From Clostridia bacterium (lineage in GTDB: Bacteria > Bacillota > Clostridia > Christensenellales > Borkfalkiaceae), in assembly GCA_017473605.1 (NCBI GenBank), contig JAFUKM010000006.1:62001-126000 (forward strand): a stretch of 64,000 bases of DNA. Reading direction: 5' to 3'. Shown here piece after piece: positions 51,535 through 60,500 of this stretch; within the stretch, counting starts at the first letter, position 1, and each line of letters opens with the position of its first letter. Position numbers and translations under genes: made by a program. Below the pieces are notes generated by a model, which was not told where the DNA came from, made no database searches, and saw only the letters and a program-made list of their open reading frames with translations.

Positions 51535-51555
51535 ATGTTATATTGATTATAACAT
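51535..51555. promoter_or_regulatory. palindromic operator (8-5-8) in the leader
   Basis: ATGTTATA-TTGAT-TATAACAT, 14 bp after the -10, same arm and spacer lengths as the 47178 palindrome. Confidence 0.6.
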
Positions 51556-51701
51556 ATTCAATACATTTCAACCCCGTTGTTTTGCCGAGTGGAAAAATTT
51601 TCCGCGTCAGGGAGGTAAAGAGAATAGCACGGGGGATTTCAACGATTTTAAAGCGATTTGCTTTGAAAATAAAATTGTCAATAAACACAGGGAGGATTAT
51701 T

Positions 51702-53369
51702 ATGAAGAAATTTGCAAAAATGGCGGCGTTATTGTTTGCCGTCGGGATGACGTTCAGCGCGTTTGCTGGTTGTAACGTAGCCGATAGCGGCGACAATACC
51801 GGCGGCGGTGGCGGTAACAACGGCCCGCTTGAAGAAGTGGAAAAGGGCGATTATACGGAGTTTGTAAAACTCAAAGTAGACGGTGGCGGCGCAAACCGTG
51901 CGTACAACACGACGACTTCGCTCGAATACGACAAGTACAGCAACCCGTACCCCTATAATACGTTGGAAGCGTTGATTGAGGAGTGGAATAGCAAAAACTC
52001 TTCTACGTACGGATATTATTTCGCATTGGAGGAGTCGTCTATCAATAACGAACGTGATACGATGGTGCCGCAGCTCAACAATAAAACGGCGCCCGAAGTT
52101 TGCTACTATTTGCCTACGACGATTGCGGAAGACCAAAATAAGGGTTGGTTCTACGATTTGAAGACGGTAATGGAATCCCCCAATAAGTACAGCAAAACGG
52201 GCGAAGCGGGCAGCGTGAAGTGGAAAGATTTGTACAGCTCGGAAGATTACGGCGGATTCTTCTCGCCCGACGGACAGCTTTTCACCGTTGCGTTGGAAAA
52301 GAACCCTATCGGTATTATGTACAACAAGACGTTGTTTGAGGCGGCAGGAATTACCGAAACGCCTGAAACGTTCAAGGAATTTATGGAAGTGCAAGATAAA
52401 TTGAACGCTTATGCGAAATCGGTAGGTCGCGCGGACAAGGGGATGAGCGAAACGTACATTACGCCGTTCTTCTCCAAATATCCTTGGTACGATTCCTACA
52501 TAGAATCTTCTTTGATGGGACCTTACCTTCAATATCTCGACGTTATCAATGTGGACGGATATGTGGACGCGGAAGAATTTGCGCGCGGCTCGGTAAAGAA
52601 GCATAACGGCGTTGCGTTGTATTCTCCCAAGTCGGCTTTGATGGAAGAAGTGTACCGTTTGATTCAAATTACGACGAAATACTACCCCAGCAATTTCGAA
52701 GGGTATTACACGGAAGAACAATTCGTGGAGGGGAATATCGCGATGCTTGAAGTAACGGGCGGTACGATTCGCGATATCGAATCGCAAATTGCGATGTTGA
52801 AGAGCAGTGAGCAATTCGAATTCGGCGTATTCCCTTATCCCGTATTAGAGCAGGGAACGGGCAGCGAATATTACACGACGATGGACGCTTCCTATTTCGT
52901 ACGTCGCGGTCTTTCGGGATACAGCACGGGTTGGGCAATCACGAACTCCGCTATGGCGAAAGACACGGAAAACGGAGATACCAGATGCGTTGACGCATGC
53001 GTAGACTTGTTGCAATGGCTTAGCTGTAAAGAAAATAACGATAAGATGGTAAACGACCTTGCTTGGGCGATTCCTCTTTCGGGCAATACCGAATACGAAC
53101 ACTTTAAATCGCTTGCGGCTGCGTACGAAGCAGACGCCGACAACGCAAAATCGGTTGCTTGGGCAAGTGCGACGGTTGGCGGTAATATGAATAAAGACTT
53201 CTACGACGTAACCGTAAATTTGCGTAAAGAACTTATAAACGGGAAGAAGACGATTTCGGAAATTTTGACGGCGTTGAACTCTTCGTTTATGTCGCAAGTA
53301 AATGTCTTGTATAAAGCAAATAATTGGGATGCGAATGCTTGGCCTGAATATCCCGAAGAACTGAAATAA
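51702..53369 (+). CDS. ABC transporter extracellular solute-binding lipoprotein
   Basis: 555 residues, family 1 (sugar-type) binding protein. Lipoprotein signal with lipobox FAGC, Cys24, then a Gly/Asn linker. The mature protein has the EALIEEWNSKN, NPIGIMYNKTLFEAAGI and GTGWAITNSA-like segments of maltose/oligosaccharide binders, and is somewhat longer than usual (about 430). RBS GGGAGG. The frame upstream of 51702 belongs to the leader. It delivers substrate to the two permeases that follow. Confidence 0.93.
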   Translation: MKKFAKMAALLFAVGMTFSAFAGCNVADSGDNTGGGGGNNGPLEEVEKGDYTEFVKLKVDGGGANRAYNTTTSLEYDKYSNPYPYNTLEALIEEWNSKNSSTYGYYFALEESSINNERDTMVPQLNNKTAPEVCYYLPTTIAEDQNKGWFYDLKTVMESPNKYSKTGEAGSVKWKDLYSSEDYGGFFSPDGQLFTVALEKNPIGIMYNKTLFEAAGITETPETFKEFMEVQDKLNAYAKSVGRADKGMSETYITPFFSKYPWYDSYIESSLMGPYLQYLDVINVDGYVDAEEFARGSVKKHNGVALYSPKSALMEEVYRLIQITTKYYPSNFEGYYTEEQFVEGNIAMLEVTGGTIRDIESQIAMLKSSEQFEFGVFPYPVLEQGTGSEYYTTMDASYFVRRGLSGYSTGWAITNSAMAKDTENGDTRCVDACVDLLQWLSCKENNDKMVNDLAWAIPLSGNTEYEHFKSLAAAYEADADNAKSVAWASATVGGNMNKDFYDVTVNLRKELINGKKTISEILTALNSSFMSQVNVLYKANNWDANAWPEYPEELK

Positions 53370-53391
53370 TCCGAATAAGGAAACCACAAAA

Positions 53392-54411
53392 ATGGATGAT
53401 AAAAATATGCAAATGGCTCCGACGGATTTGTTGGACGATATAGAAATATTGCTTGAACAGGCGGACGCGAATTCCGCCAAGCCTGTTCGGCAACCCACAA
53501 AAAAACGTATGGTATGGCGCGAGTATATGGGCGTTCTTTGGATATTGCCTGCCTTTGCCATGCTTTGCGTATTTTGCTTATGGCCCACGTTAACGGCGTT
53601 TTTAAACGCCTTTACCGATTGGGACGGTACGAATCCCGGTAATTTTATCTTCTTGGATAACTTTATCGATTTGTTTCAAGATAAGCTGTTTTGGCGCTCG
53701 CTTCTCAACGTAGTAATTCTTACGGTGGTTTGTATGCTCTTGGGTAACGCGGCGTCGGTCATCTTGGCGGAATTGATGTACAATCTCCATTCGAAGTTGG
53801 CGCCCGTATACCGTTTCCTGTTCGTGTTGCCGGCGATGATTCCCAGCATTGTTACGATGTTGCTTTGGGAACGTCTTATTCTCGGCAGCTCGTCTACGTC
53901 GGTTATGAACCAACTCTTGATGGCGTTTGGGGCAAAACCCAGCGGTTGGTTTACAAGCGGCAATACGGTAACGGTATTCCTTTCCATCATCTTATATAAC
54001 TTCCCTTGGATGGGCGGGACTTCCTTCCTTATCTATTTGGCGGGCTTGAACGGCATTGACGAATCGGTTATCGAGGCTTCCCGTTTGGACGGGGTAGGTA
54101 CGTGGCGAAGAGTATTCGTTATCGATTTACCGCTTTTGAAAGGACAACTTAAATACTTCCTTGTTATGGGTATTATCGGCGGTTTGCAAAACTATACGAT
54201 GCAATACGCTATCACAAAAGGCGCGCCGGGCGAATTGATAGGGGATTTGTATTCGGGTACGATGGTTCCCGGTTATTACATTTATAACCTGTTGTACGAT
54301 TCTTCCCGTCCCGGTCCTTACGGATATGCGTGCGCGATGGGTGTGGTTATGTTCGTTATTATAATGATTATCACCGTTATCAATAACAAGCTTTTGAAAT
54401 CGGAGGAGTAA
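53392..54411 (+). CDS. ABC sugar-type permease (MalF-like)
   Basis: 339 residues. A cytoplasmic, polar N-terminus of about 45 residues precedes six membrane helices; the ATPase-contact EAA loop reads EASRLDGVGTWRRVFVIDLP near 220-240. RBS AAGGAAA. Adjacent to the MalG-like partner (4 bp apart). Confidence 0.94.
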   Translation: MDDKNMQMAPTDLLDDIEILLEQADANSAKPVRQPTKKRMVWREYMGVLWILPAFAMLCVFCLWPTLTAFLNAFTDWDGTNPGNFIFLDNFIDLFQDKLFWRSLLNVVILTVVCMLLGNAASVILAELMYNLHSKLAPVYRFLFVLPAMIPSIVTMLLWERLILGSSSTSVMNQLLMAFGAKPSGWFTSGNTVTVFLSIILYNFPWMGGTSFLIYLAGLNGIDESVIEASRLDGVGTWRRVFVIDLPLLKGQLKYFLVMGIIGGLQNYTMQYAITKGAPGELIGDLYSGTMVPGYYIYNLLYDSSRPGPYGYACAMGVVMFVIIMIITVINNKLLKSEE

Positions 54412-54415
54412 GCAA

Positions 54416-55243
54416 ATGAGAATTGTTACTAAGATTATACATCATCTTGTCATTATTGCTCTGTTGTTTTTGTTGTTATTACCTTTTTATTTGATGATTA
54501 TCAACAGCTTAAAGGTAACGCCTGAAATTTCCAGCCATCCTTTTGCGTTCCCCGGAAGCGCCAACGCGATGTTGTACGTCGGCGCGTATAAGGAAGCGTG
54601 GCAGCTTGTAAGTAAGTTCATTTTGAATACCGTAATCATTGCAGCGCTTGAAATTTTCGGCGTGGTACTCTTTTCCAGTATGGCGGCGTACGGTTTTACC
54701 CGTTTCCGTTTCAAGGGCAAAGAGTTGCTTTTCACCGTATTTCTTTCGTTTATGATGATTCCCGGTATCTTGACGTTGGCGTCGCAATATTCGCTCGTGT
54801 ATACCGGTTTGAATTTAAGACAGTCGATTGCCGGCGTTGTATTGCCTGCGATTGCAGGCGGTATGCCCGTCAATATCTTCTTGATTAAAACGTTCTTTTC
54901 GGGCGTGCCCGACAGCTTGTTCGAAGCGGCGGAAATCGACGGCGCAAGCCATATGAGAAGATATTTCACCTTTGCGCTGCCGTTGTGTATGCCTATCCTT
55001 TTCACGATTGGGCTTTCGACGCTTATGGGCGCGTGGAACGACGTAATTTGGGCAAGACTCATTTTGCAAGGTAAAGCAGAATTATATACCATCAGCGTCG
55101 GTGTGTTCGTGCGTATCGGCAGCAGCAATAAGTCGCTTATGTACGCGGCGTATACGATTGCGAGCTTGCCTTTGGTGCTTGCGTTTGCGCTTACTTCCAA
55201 ACAGTTTATCAAAGGCTTGACGAACGGCGCAATCAAAATGTAA
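54416..55243 (+). CDS. ABC sugar-type permease (MalG-like)
   Basis: 275 residues, six membrane helices, EAA loop EAAEIDGASHMRRYFTFALP near 175-195. RBS GGAGGAG. No ATP-binding subunit is encoded nearby; a shared MsmX-type ATPase encoded elsewhere is the usual solution in Firmicutes. Confidence 0.94.
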   Translation: MRIVTKIIHHLVIIALLFLLLLPFYLMIINSLKVTPEISSHPFAFPGSANAMLYVGAYKEAWQLVSKFILNTVIIAALEIFGVVLFSSMAAYGFTRFRFKGKELLFTVFLSFMMIPGILTLASQYSLVYTGLNLRQSIAGVVLPAIAGGMPVNIFLIKTFFSGVPDSLFEAAEIDGASHMRRYFTFALPLCMPILFTIGLSTLMGAWNDVIWARLILQGKAELYTISVGVFVRIGSSNKSLMYAAYTIASLPLVLAFALTSKQFIKGLTNGAIKM

Positions 55244-55258
55244 AAAAGGAGCGAATAT

Positions 55259-56377
55259 ATGAGAAAACTTAGTTTATTTTTAGCGGCGTTGTTAGCGCTT
55301 GGCACGTTGGGCTTTGTCGGCTGCGGCGGCTCGACGGGTGGCGGCTCGACGGGCGGCGGCACGACGGGCGGTGAAACCACGGGCGGTGGCACGACGGGTG
55401 GCGAAACCACGGGCGGCGGCACTACGGACGATACGCAAGATACGAATATGTTGTTCGACCCGAAATTTGAAAAGGGTATCGGTATTTCCGCGTTGCAGTC
55501 CAATTTAATGCAATATACCGAGTGGAATTACGGCTCGGATACGCAAGACGACCATTTTTGGCGTTTGGGGCAGTACGGCGATTTGTCGACGACGAGAACG
55601 GGTTACGATTCTTCGAAAAACGATTTATTCCCCGGCGTGGAAAGCATTTTCGGCGACGAGCCTGCGTTGGGGGTTATGGAGACGAAATCGGACGGTACGC
55701 ATACGCTTACCAGCCAATCGGGTAGCAAACAAATCGGCGTAAACACGCAAACGGGTACGGTATCGCTGAACGTGAATACCACGAAAGAATATATCAACCA
55801 ATCCACCAACAAAACTCAAAAGCGCGTGGACGGGGAAGACTGGGTACATATGATTTTATCGCAACAAGCGGGTACGGTAAGACTTTCGCAAGTAAGCTCG
55901 TTTGTTATGGAGCTTGATTTTACGTTGACGAAAAGCACCATTTACGATACGAGTATCGGCGCGGCGCAGTTCCAATGGATATTCAGCGTAAACGACCCCG
56001 ACAGTTCGTACGGCGATTATTTCTGGTTCAACGTATGCTTGTACGATAACCGTTACGAGAAGTTCCCGGGTACGCAAATGGTAGACAGCGGAAAAGCGGA
56101 CGCTACGGGTAAATTCATCTATGCGCCTACGGGCGAAGAGCTGTTCGGCGAATCGGGCGGTAAGGTAGAAGTAGGCGTGAAATACCACGTACGTTTGGAC
56201 CTTTTGGAATATATGGAAAACGCGTTTACTATTGCAAAATCGAAGGGAGCGTTGAAGGATTCCAGTTGGGAAAGCATGACCGTAACCAGCTTCAATTTGG
56301 GTTGGGAAGTGTCCAACCTTGCGGACGTTGGCGTGGATATTTCCAATTTGGCGTTGTATAAAGTAGATAAAGCCTAA
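55259..56377 (+). CDS. lipoprotein of the WPHILIE paralogue family
   Basis: 372 residues. Lipobox FVGC with Cys22, a Gly/Thr/Glu repeat linker (23-56), then the family core: DWVHMILSQ in place of WPHILIE, GAAQFQWIFSVND, DYFWFNVCLYDNRYE, TGKFIYAPTGEELF and a C-terminal FNLGWEVSN. Membrane-tethered version of the family. Immediately downstream of the permeases (15 bp), so probably a surface partner of the importer. No catalytic motif seen. Confidence 0.82.
   Translation: MRKLSLFLAALLALGTLGFVGCGGSTGGGSTGGGTTGGETTGGGTTGGETTGGGTTDDTQDTNMLFDPKFEKGIGISALQSNLMQYTEWNYGSDTQDDHFWRLGQYGDLSTTRTGYDSSKNDLFPGVESIFGDEPALGVMETKSDGTHTLTSQSGSKQIGVNTQTGTVSLNVNTTKEYINQSTNKTQKRVDGEDWVHMILSQQAGTVRLSQVSSFVMELDFTLTKSTIYDTSIGAAQFQWIFSVNDPDSSYGDYFWFNVCLYDNRYEKFPGTQMVDSGKADATGKFIYAPTGEELFGESGGKVEVGVKYHVRLDLLEYMENAFTIAKSKGALKDSSWESMTVTSFNLGWEVSNLADVGVDISNLALYKVDKA
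55325..55426 (+). repeat. in-frame repeat encoding a Gly/Thr-rich linker
   Basis: Codes for GGSTGGGST followed by GGGTTGGETT units (30 bp each, just over two copies). Copy number may vary between strains. Confidence 0.75.
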
Positions 56378-56406
56378 AAGAGCACGAAGAAGGCAGGATT
56401 AGAAAG

Positions 56407-57498
56407 TTGGAAAACTTTGAACACAAAAAAGTCGCGTCTACGGTGGATGCGCACACCGTAGGCGGCGGCACGGATTCTCACAGAGTAGAAAAAATGGGCC
56501 ATTACGGCTCGGACGACAGTGAACGGCAGGTATTGTTGGAACGACCTTGCGTTATTAGCGCTACGCGTAAAGAATTATTATCCGATTTAACCTTTTCCAA
56601 AGGCTTTTCGGTTACGGGGTTTCACTCCAATTCTTCCAAAGGAAAAGGACAAGGATATTTCACCTACGACGGGATGAAAGCCGCGGGCAATCCCGATTGG
56701 AAACTTGCTCAATGGGGCTGTTTGAAAGATATCATCACGCAACATAAATTTACGCGCGAAGGCAACGTGTTTTCGTATGACGACGGCGGTAAGTATATCC
56801 GCGTAAATACCGATTGCGTAGGTCAAATCGATATGGGTATCAAGGGCAGCGTAGAATATTCGAGAGATAGCGCAGGCAACCATAGAGAACGTATTTCTTT
56901 GGAAGAAAATTGGCCGCATATCCTTATCGAACAAATGCCCGAAACGCGTATCAGCCGCGATTGCAGACGGTTGTATATGGAAATCGATTACGTCGTAGAC
57001 GAGTGCCGTTCATACGTGGACAGACGGAATTATCCCGTCAATCCCGAAATCAACGCGGCGCAATTCCAATGGTTTTTGCTTTTGCAAGACGGCGACGAGA
57101 ACAGCCCTTCTTTCGGGCATAATATGTGGTTCGGTTTCTCTATGTTCGATACGCGCTCGGAAGGCGGAACGCCGAAACCCTATCAGGAATACGACGGCGG
57201 CAAAGAAGACAGCACGGGCTACTTCATCTATATGCCCACCCTTCGCGACCTTGTGAAAAATACGGGGAATTTTATCGAGTCCGTTCCTACGTCCGTCGTC
57301 GGTAAACGGGTACGTATAAAAATCGATATTATACCCGAGCTGCAAAAAGCGCTCGATATCGTACAAGGCTACGGCGAACTGAAAGGCGCAAGCGTAGGAA
57401 AGCTGAAAATAATCAGCACGAATATCGGTTGGGAAATCCCCGGTAATTACGACGTGAGCGTGAAAATAAACTATTTGAATATGTACGAAGAATATTAA
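56407..57498 (+). CDS. WPHILIE paralogue without export signal
   Basis: 363 residues, TTG start after AGGATTAGAAAG. Family core: NWPHILIEQMP, INAAQFQWFLLLQDGDE, NMWFGFSMFDTR, STGYFIYMPTLRDL and ISTNIGWEIPGNYD. Unlike its two relatives the N-terminus is hydrophilic (ENFEHKKVASTVDAHTVGG) with no signal peptide, so it is expected in the cytoplasm unless exported by another route. 30 bp after the lipoprotein gene, same operon. Function unknown. Confidence 0.8.
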   Translation: MENFEHKKVASTVDAHTVGGGTDSHRVEKMGHYGSDDSERQVLLERPCVISATRKELLSDLTFSKGFSVTGFHSNSSKGKGQGYFTYDGMKAAGNPDWKLAQWGCLKDIITQHKFTREGNVFSYDDGGKYIRVNTDCVGQIDMGIKGSVEYSRDSAGNHRERISLEENWPHILIEQMPETRISRDCRRLYMEIDYVVDECRSYVDRRNYPVNPEINAAQFQWFLLLQDGDENSPSFGHNMWFGFSMFDTRSEGGTPKPYQEYDGGKEDSTGYFIYMPTLRDLVKNTGNFIESVPTSVVGKRVRIKIDIIPELQKALDIVQGYGELKGASVGKLKIISTNIGWEIPGNYDVSVKINYLNMYEEY

Positions 57499-57570
57499 GA
57501 AAGCAGCAAAACGCAATGGGTTTAGCAGGATGAACAGTCTACGTTTTGTAAAGTGATAAAGGAGGGGTGT

Positions 57571-60500
57571 ATGAGAAAATTTTGGAAAAAAACAATAGTC
57601 AGCGTTCTCGGCATAGCTTTGATATCAACGGCAGTCGTCGGTGGCGTAAGCGTTGTGGAAGACGACTCGGTAAATGCTTCGGCAAGCACGACGGTAGACC
57701 AAACTTTTGACAAGAGCAATATCGTTTTAACGGTAGGCGTTATTACCGACCCGCATATCGGGTACACCAACTCCGCAGACGCTGCGGGTTTTACGAACAT
57801 AGAGAAATTACAAACGGCGCTCAGCCGTATGCAAGCGATTGGCGGCTTGGCGTCCGGTTTACAAGCGGGAAAAGCGGCGGAAGATTGCGATTTAGACGCG
57901 CTCATTTCCGCGGGCGATAACACGCAAAACGGCACGGCTGCGGAAGCGCAACAATTTATCGAAACGCTGAAAACGGCGACGAGCGGTTCGATAATGGGAG
58001 ACCACATTGCCATTGACCCTACGAAAACGCCCGTTATCGCGGCGCACGGCAACCACGACGTTTATTGGTCGGGGTGTATGGATAGGGAGACGTTTTACAA
58101 CACGTACGATGCGTTGGGTATGTACAAGTTCGATAAAGACTTGGATGCGGCAAAAAGTGGTAACCGCCACGTAGAAGTAAACGGGTATCACTTCCTTACG
58201 GTAGATATTGAAACGTACTTGCCCAATGAAAACACGCTTTCGGCAACGACGGAAACGTGGTTACAATCGAAGTTGGAAACGATATCGGCGGAAAATCCGG
58301 GAGAACCGATTTTTGTTATCAGCCACTCGCCCGCAATGAATACCATTTACGGCAGTATTTTGGCGGAAGCAGGTTACGGCGATATTACGCAAGACGATTC
58401 CACGGCAGAGTGGGGCGCGTCGGTAGCGCTGGATAATATTTTGAAAAACTATCCGCAGGTAATCAATATCAGCGGACATACGCATTACGCGAGCAATCAC
58501 GAGCTTTCGATTATGCAAACGACGTATACGAGCTTTACGCCCGGCGGTTGCGCCGATTTGGACGCCAATACGGACACGGCGGAAACGCAATCCGCAATGC
58601 CCAACCCGCGCACATATTCGCAAAGCGCGGTATTGGAAGTGGACGTGAATAATAACGTATGTATTACGCGTATTGACAATATTAAAAACACACCGATTCG
58701 CGAACAAATTATTATTCCTGCGCCCAAGGCGGATAACTCGCACTTGATACCTTACAGCTATACGCGTGGGGAAACGAACAGCGCGCCTACGTTTGCGGAC
58801 GGCGCTGCGCCGAGCATATCGGTGAGCGGCACGACGGCGACGGTTACCTATCCCAAAGCTTCGGACGACGATATGGTATACAGCTACCGTATCACGGTAA
58901 AAGACGCAAAAGGCGCTACGCTCAGTACGGTAACGACGCTTGCGCCTTGGATAGATTATCCGAATCTCGCTAATATACCCGACACGCTTTCGTATGCGTT
59001 TAGCGGCGTTTCTTACACCGCGTCCGACGTGGGCGCGATTGAAGTCGTCGCTATCGACTGTTGGGCAAAAGAAAGCGCGCCGTTATATAAATTCTATAAA
59101 GCGCCGGGCGTTGGATACGGTATTATCGACTCGGACAACACCGTTTCGGTAAGCTCGTTGGCGAACGGATACGTGCAAATCAGCGGTATGGACGCCGAGG
59201 GCGAACGCGTGTATTATAACGACCTTGTAACGCTCGACGGTTTGTCGGTATCCTTCTATTCGACGGCGGTTTCGGGGAAACAACTCGGATTCTATTTCGG
59301 TAGTCCGAGCATTGACGTGCAAAAGCCTTACTGGAACGAAACGGGCAATACGACGCAATTTGCGGCAATCAACTATCAATACCCCGGGTATGACCAAAAC
59401 CGTTTGCACTTGACCACGTATAGGACGAATACCGCCCCGAACGCAGCTTCCGTCGTGTATCCCGACGCGGATTGTACAAGTGTAAATAGTTCGGGCAATC
59501 CCACAGGCTTTCAGTTGGCTACTTCGCACGTTGCGGATTATACCGAAGGCGCGCTTATCGGGTATAACGTTACGTTTACGAGCTATAACGACTACGTTTA
59601 CGCTATCACGGTAAAGATGACGCACGGTATTATGTGGGGTAATCCGAATGCAACCAGTCCGCAGAAAAACTGTAATTACGATTTGACAACGGATACTTCC
59701 ACCGTATATCTTCCCAAATCGGCGTTAGCGGATACGGTGGACGCAAACGGCAAAGTACGTTTGTATTTTGCAAGCTTGTCTACGTCGTCTTTGTATGCAA
59801 AGGTAGAGGATAACGGCGCCCGTAACAGTAACGCGGTATACGATTACGAAGGCGCGAACCAAGGCGCGACAAACGGCGTATTCTCGGGATATTCGTATAA
59901 GAGCGCAACGCTTTCGGCAACGTATTCGGAAACGGACGACGAATATACGACGCTTGCGGGCTTTGCGGGCTATACGGCGCAAGCAACCCGTTTCGTATAT
60001 AATAGAAGAATGGCGATTGACGGTTTGTCGGTAACCATGAAATTTACTACGGGGACGGGCGTAAATGTCCGCGATGCTATGGGCTTTATCTTGACGGGCG
60101 ATAATACGGGTAACGTTTGGTACGGTTATAACTCGAATTATCCGACAATAGAGCAAGCGGCGTTCGCCGTAACCAACTGGACGAATATTTATCAAAACGG
60201 GTCGCAAGACCGTTTGCACATAAGCAATACGCACGACGACGCTTATAGTCCGATAATTTATAACCGACCATACGCAACTATCCATACGGGACTTTGCGCG
60301 TGTAAAACGGCGGATGGAAAGACGGAACAAAGTGTGTGTAGCCAAAGACATTTTGGCAATTCTACAACGCATACCTACATAGCGAATCATGAGGAAACCA
60401 ACGAATATACGATAACTTTCCGAGTGTATGACGAAAATTGGTATGCGATAGATATCGTATGCCCGAACAGAAACTCCGCTCAGCCTGCGGAAAACGGCGT

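Larger units (their letters stand above)
51339..51701. other. 363-bp divergent control region
   Basis: Holds the regulator promoter (minus, 51381-51409) with half-sites, about 80 bp without recognisable features, the plus-strand promoter (51493-51520), a palindromic operator (51535-51555), and a roughly 150-nt untranslated leader with GGAAAAATTTTCC (51591-51603). No gene is evident. Confidence 0.7.

Noticed and set aside
54487..55503. 338-codon minus-strand frame with Pro-Val repeats
   Set aside because: Antisense to a permease and to the Gly/Thr linker; the PPVV repeats are just the complement of the GGGTTGGE repeat.
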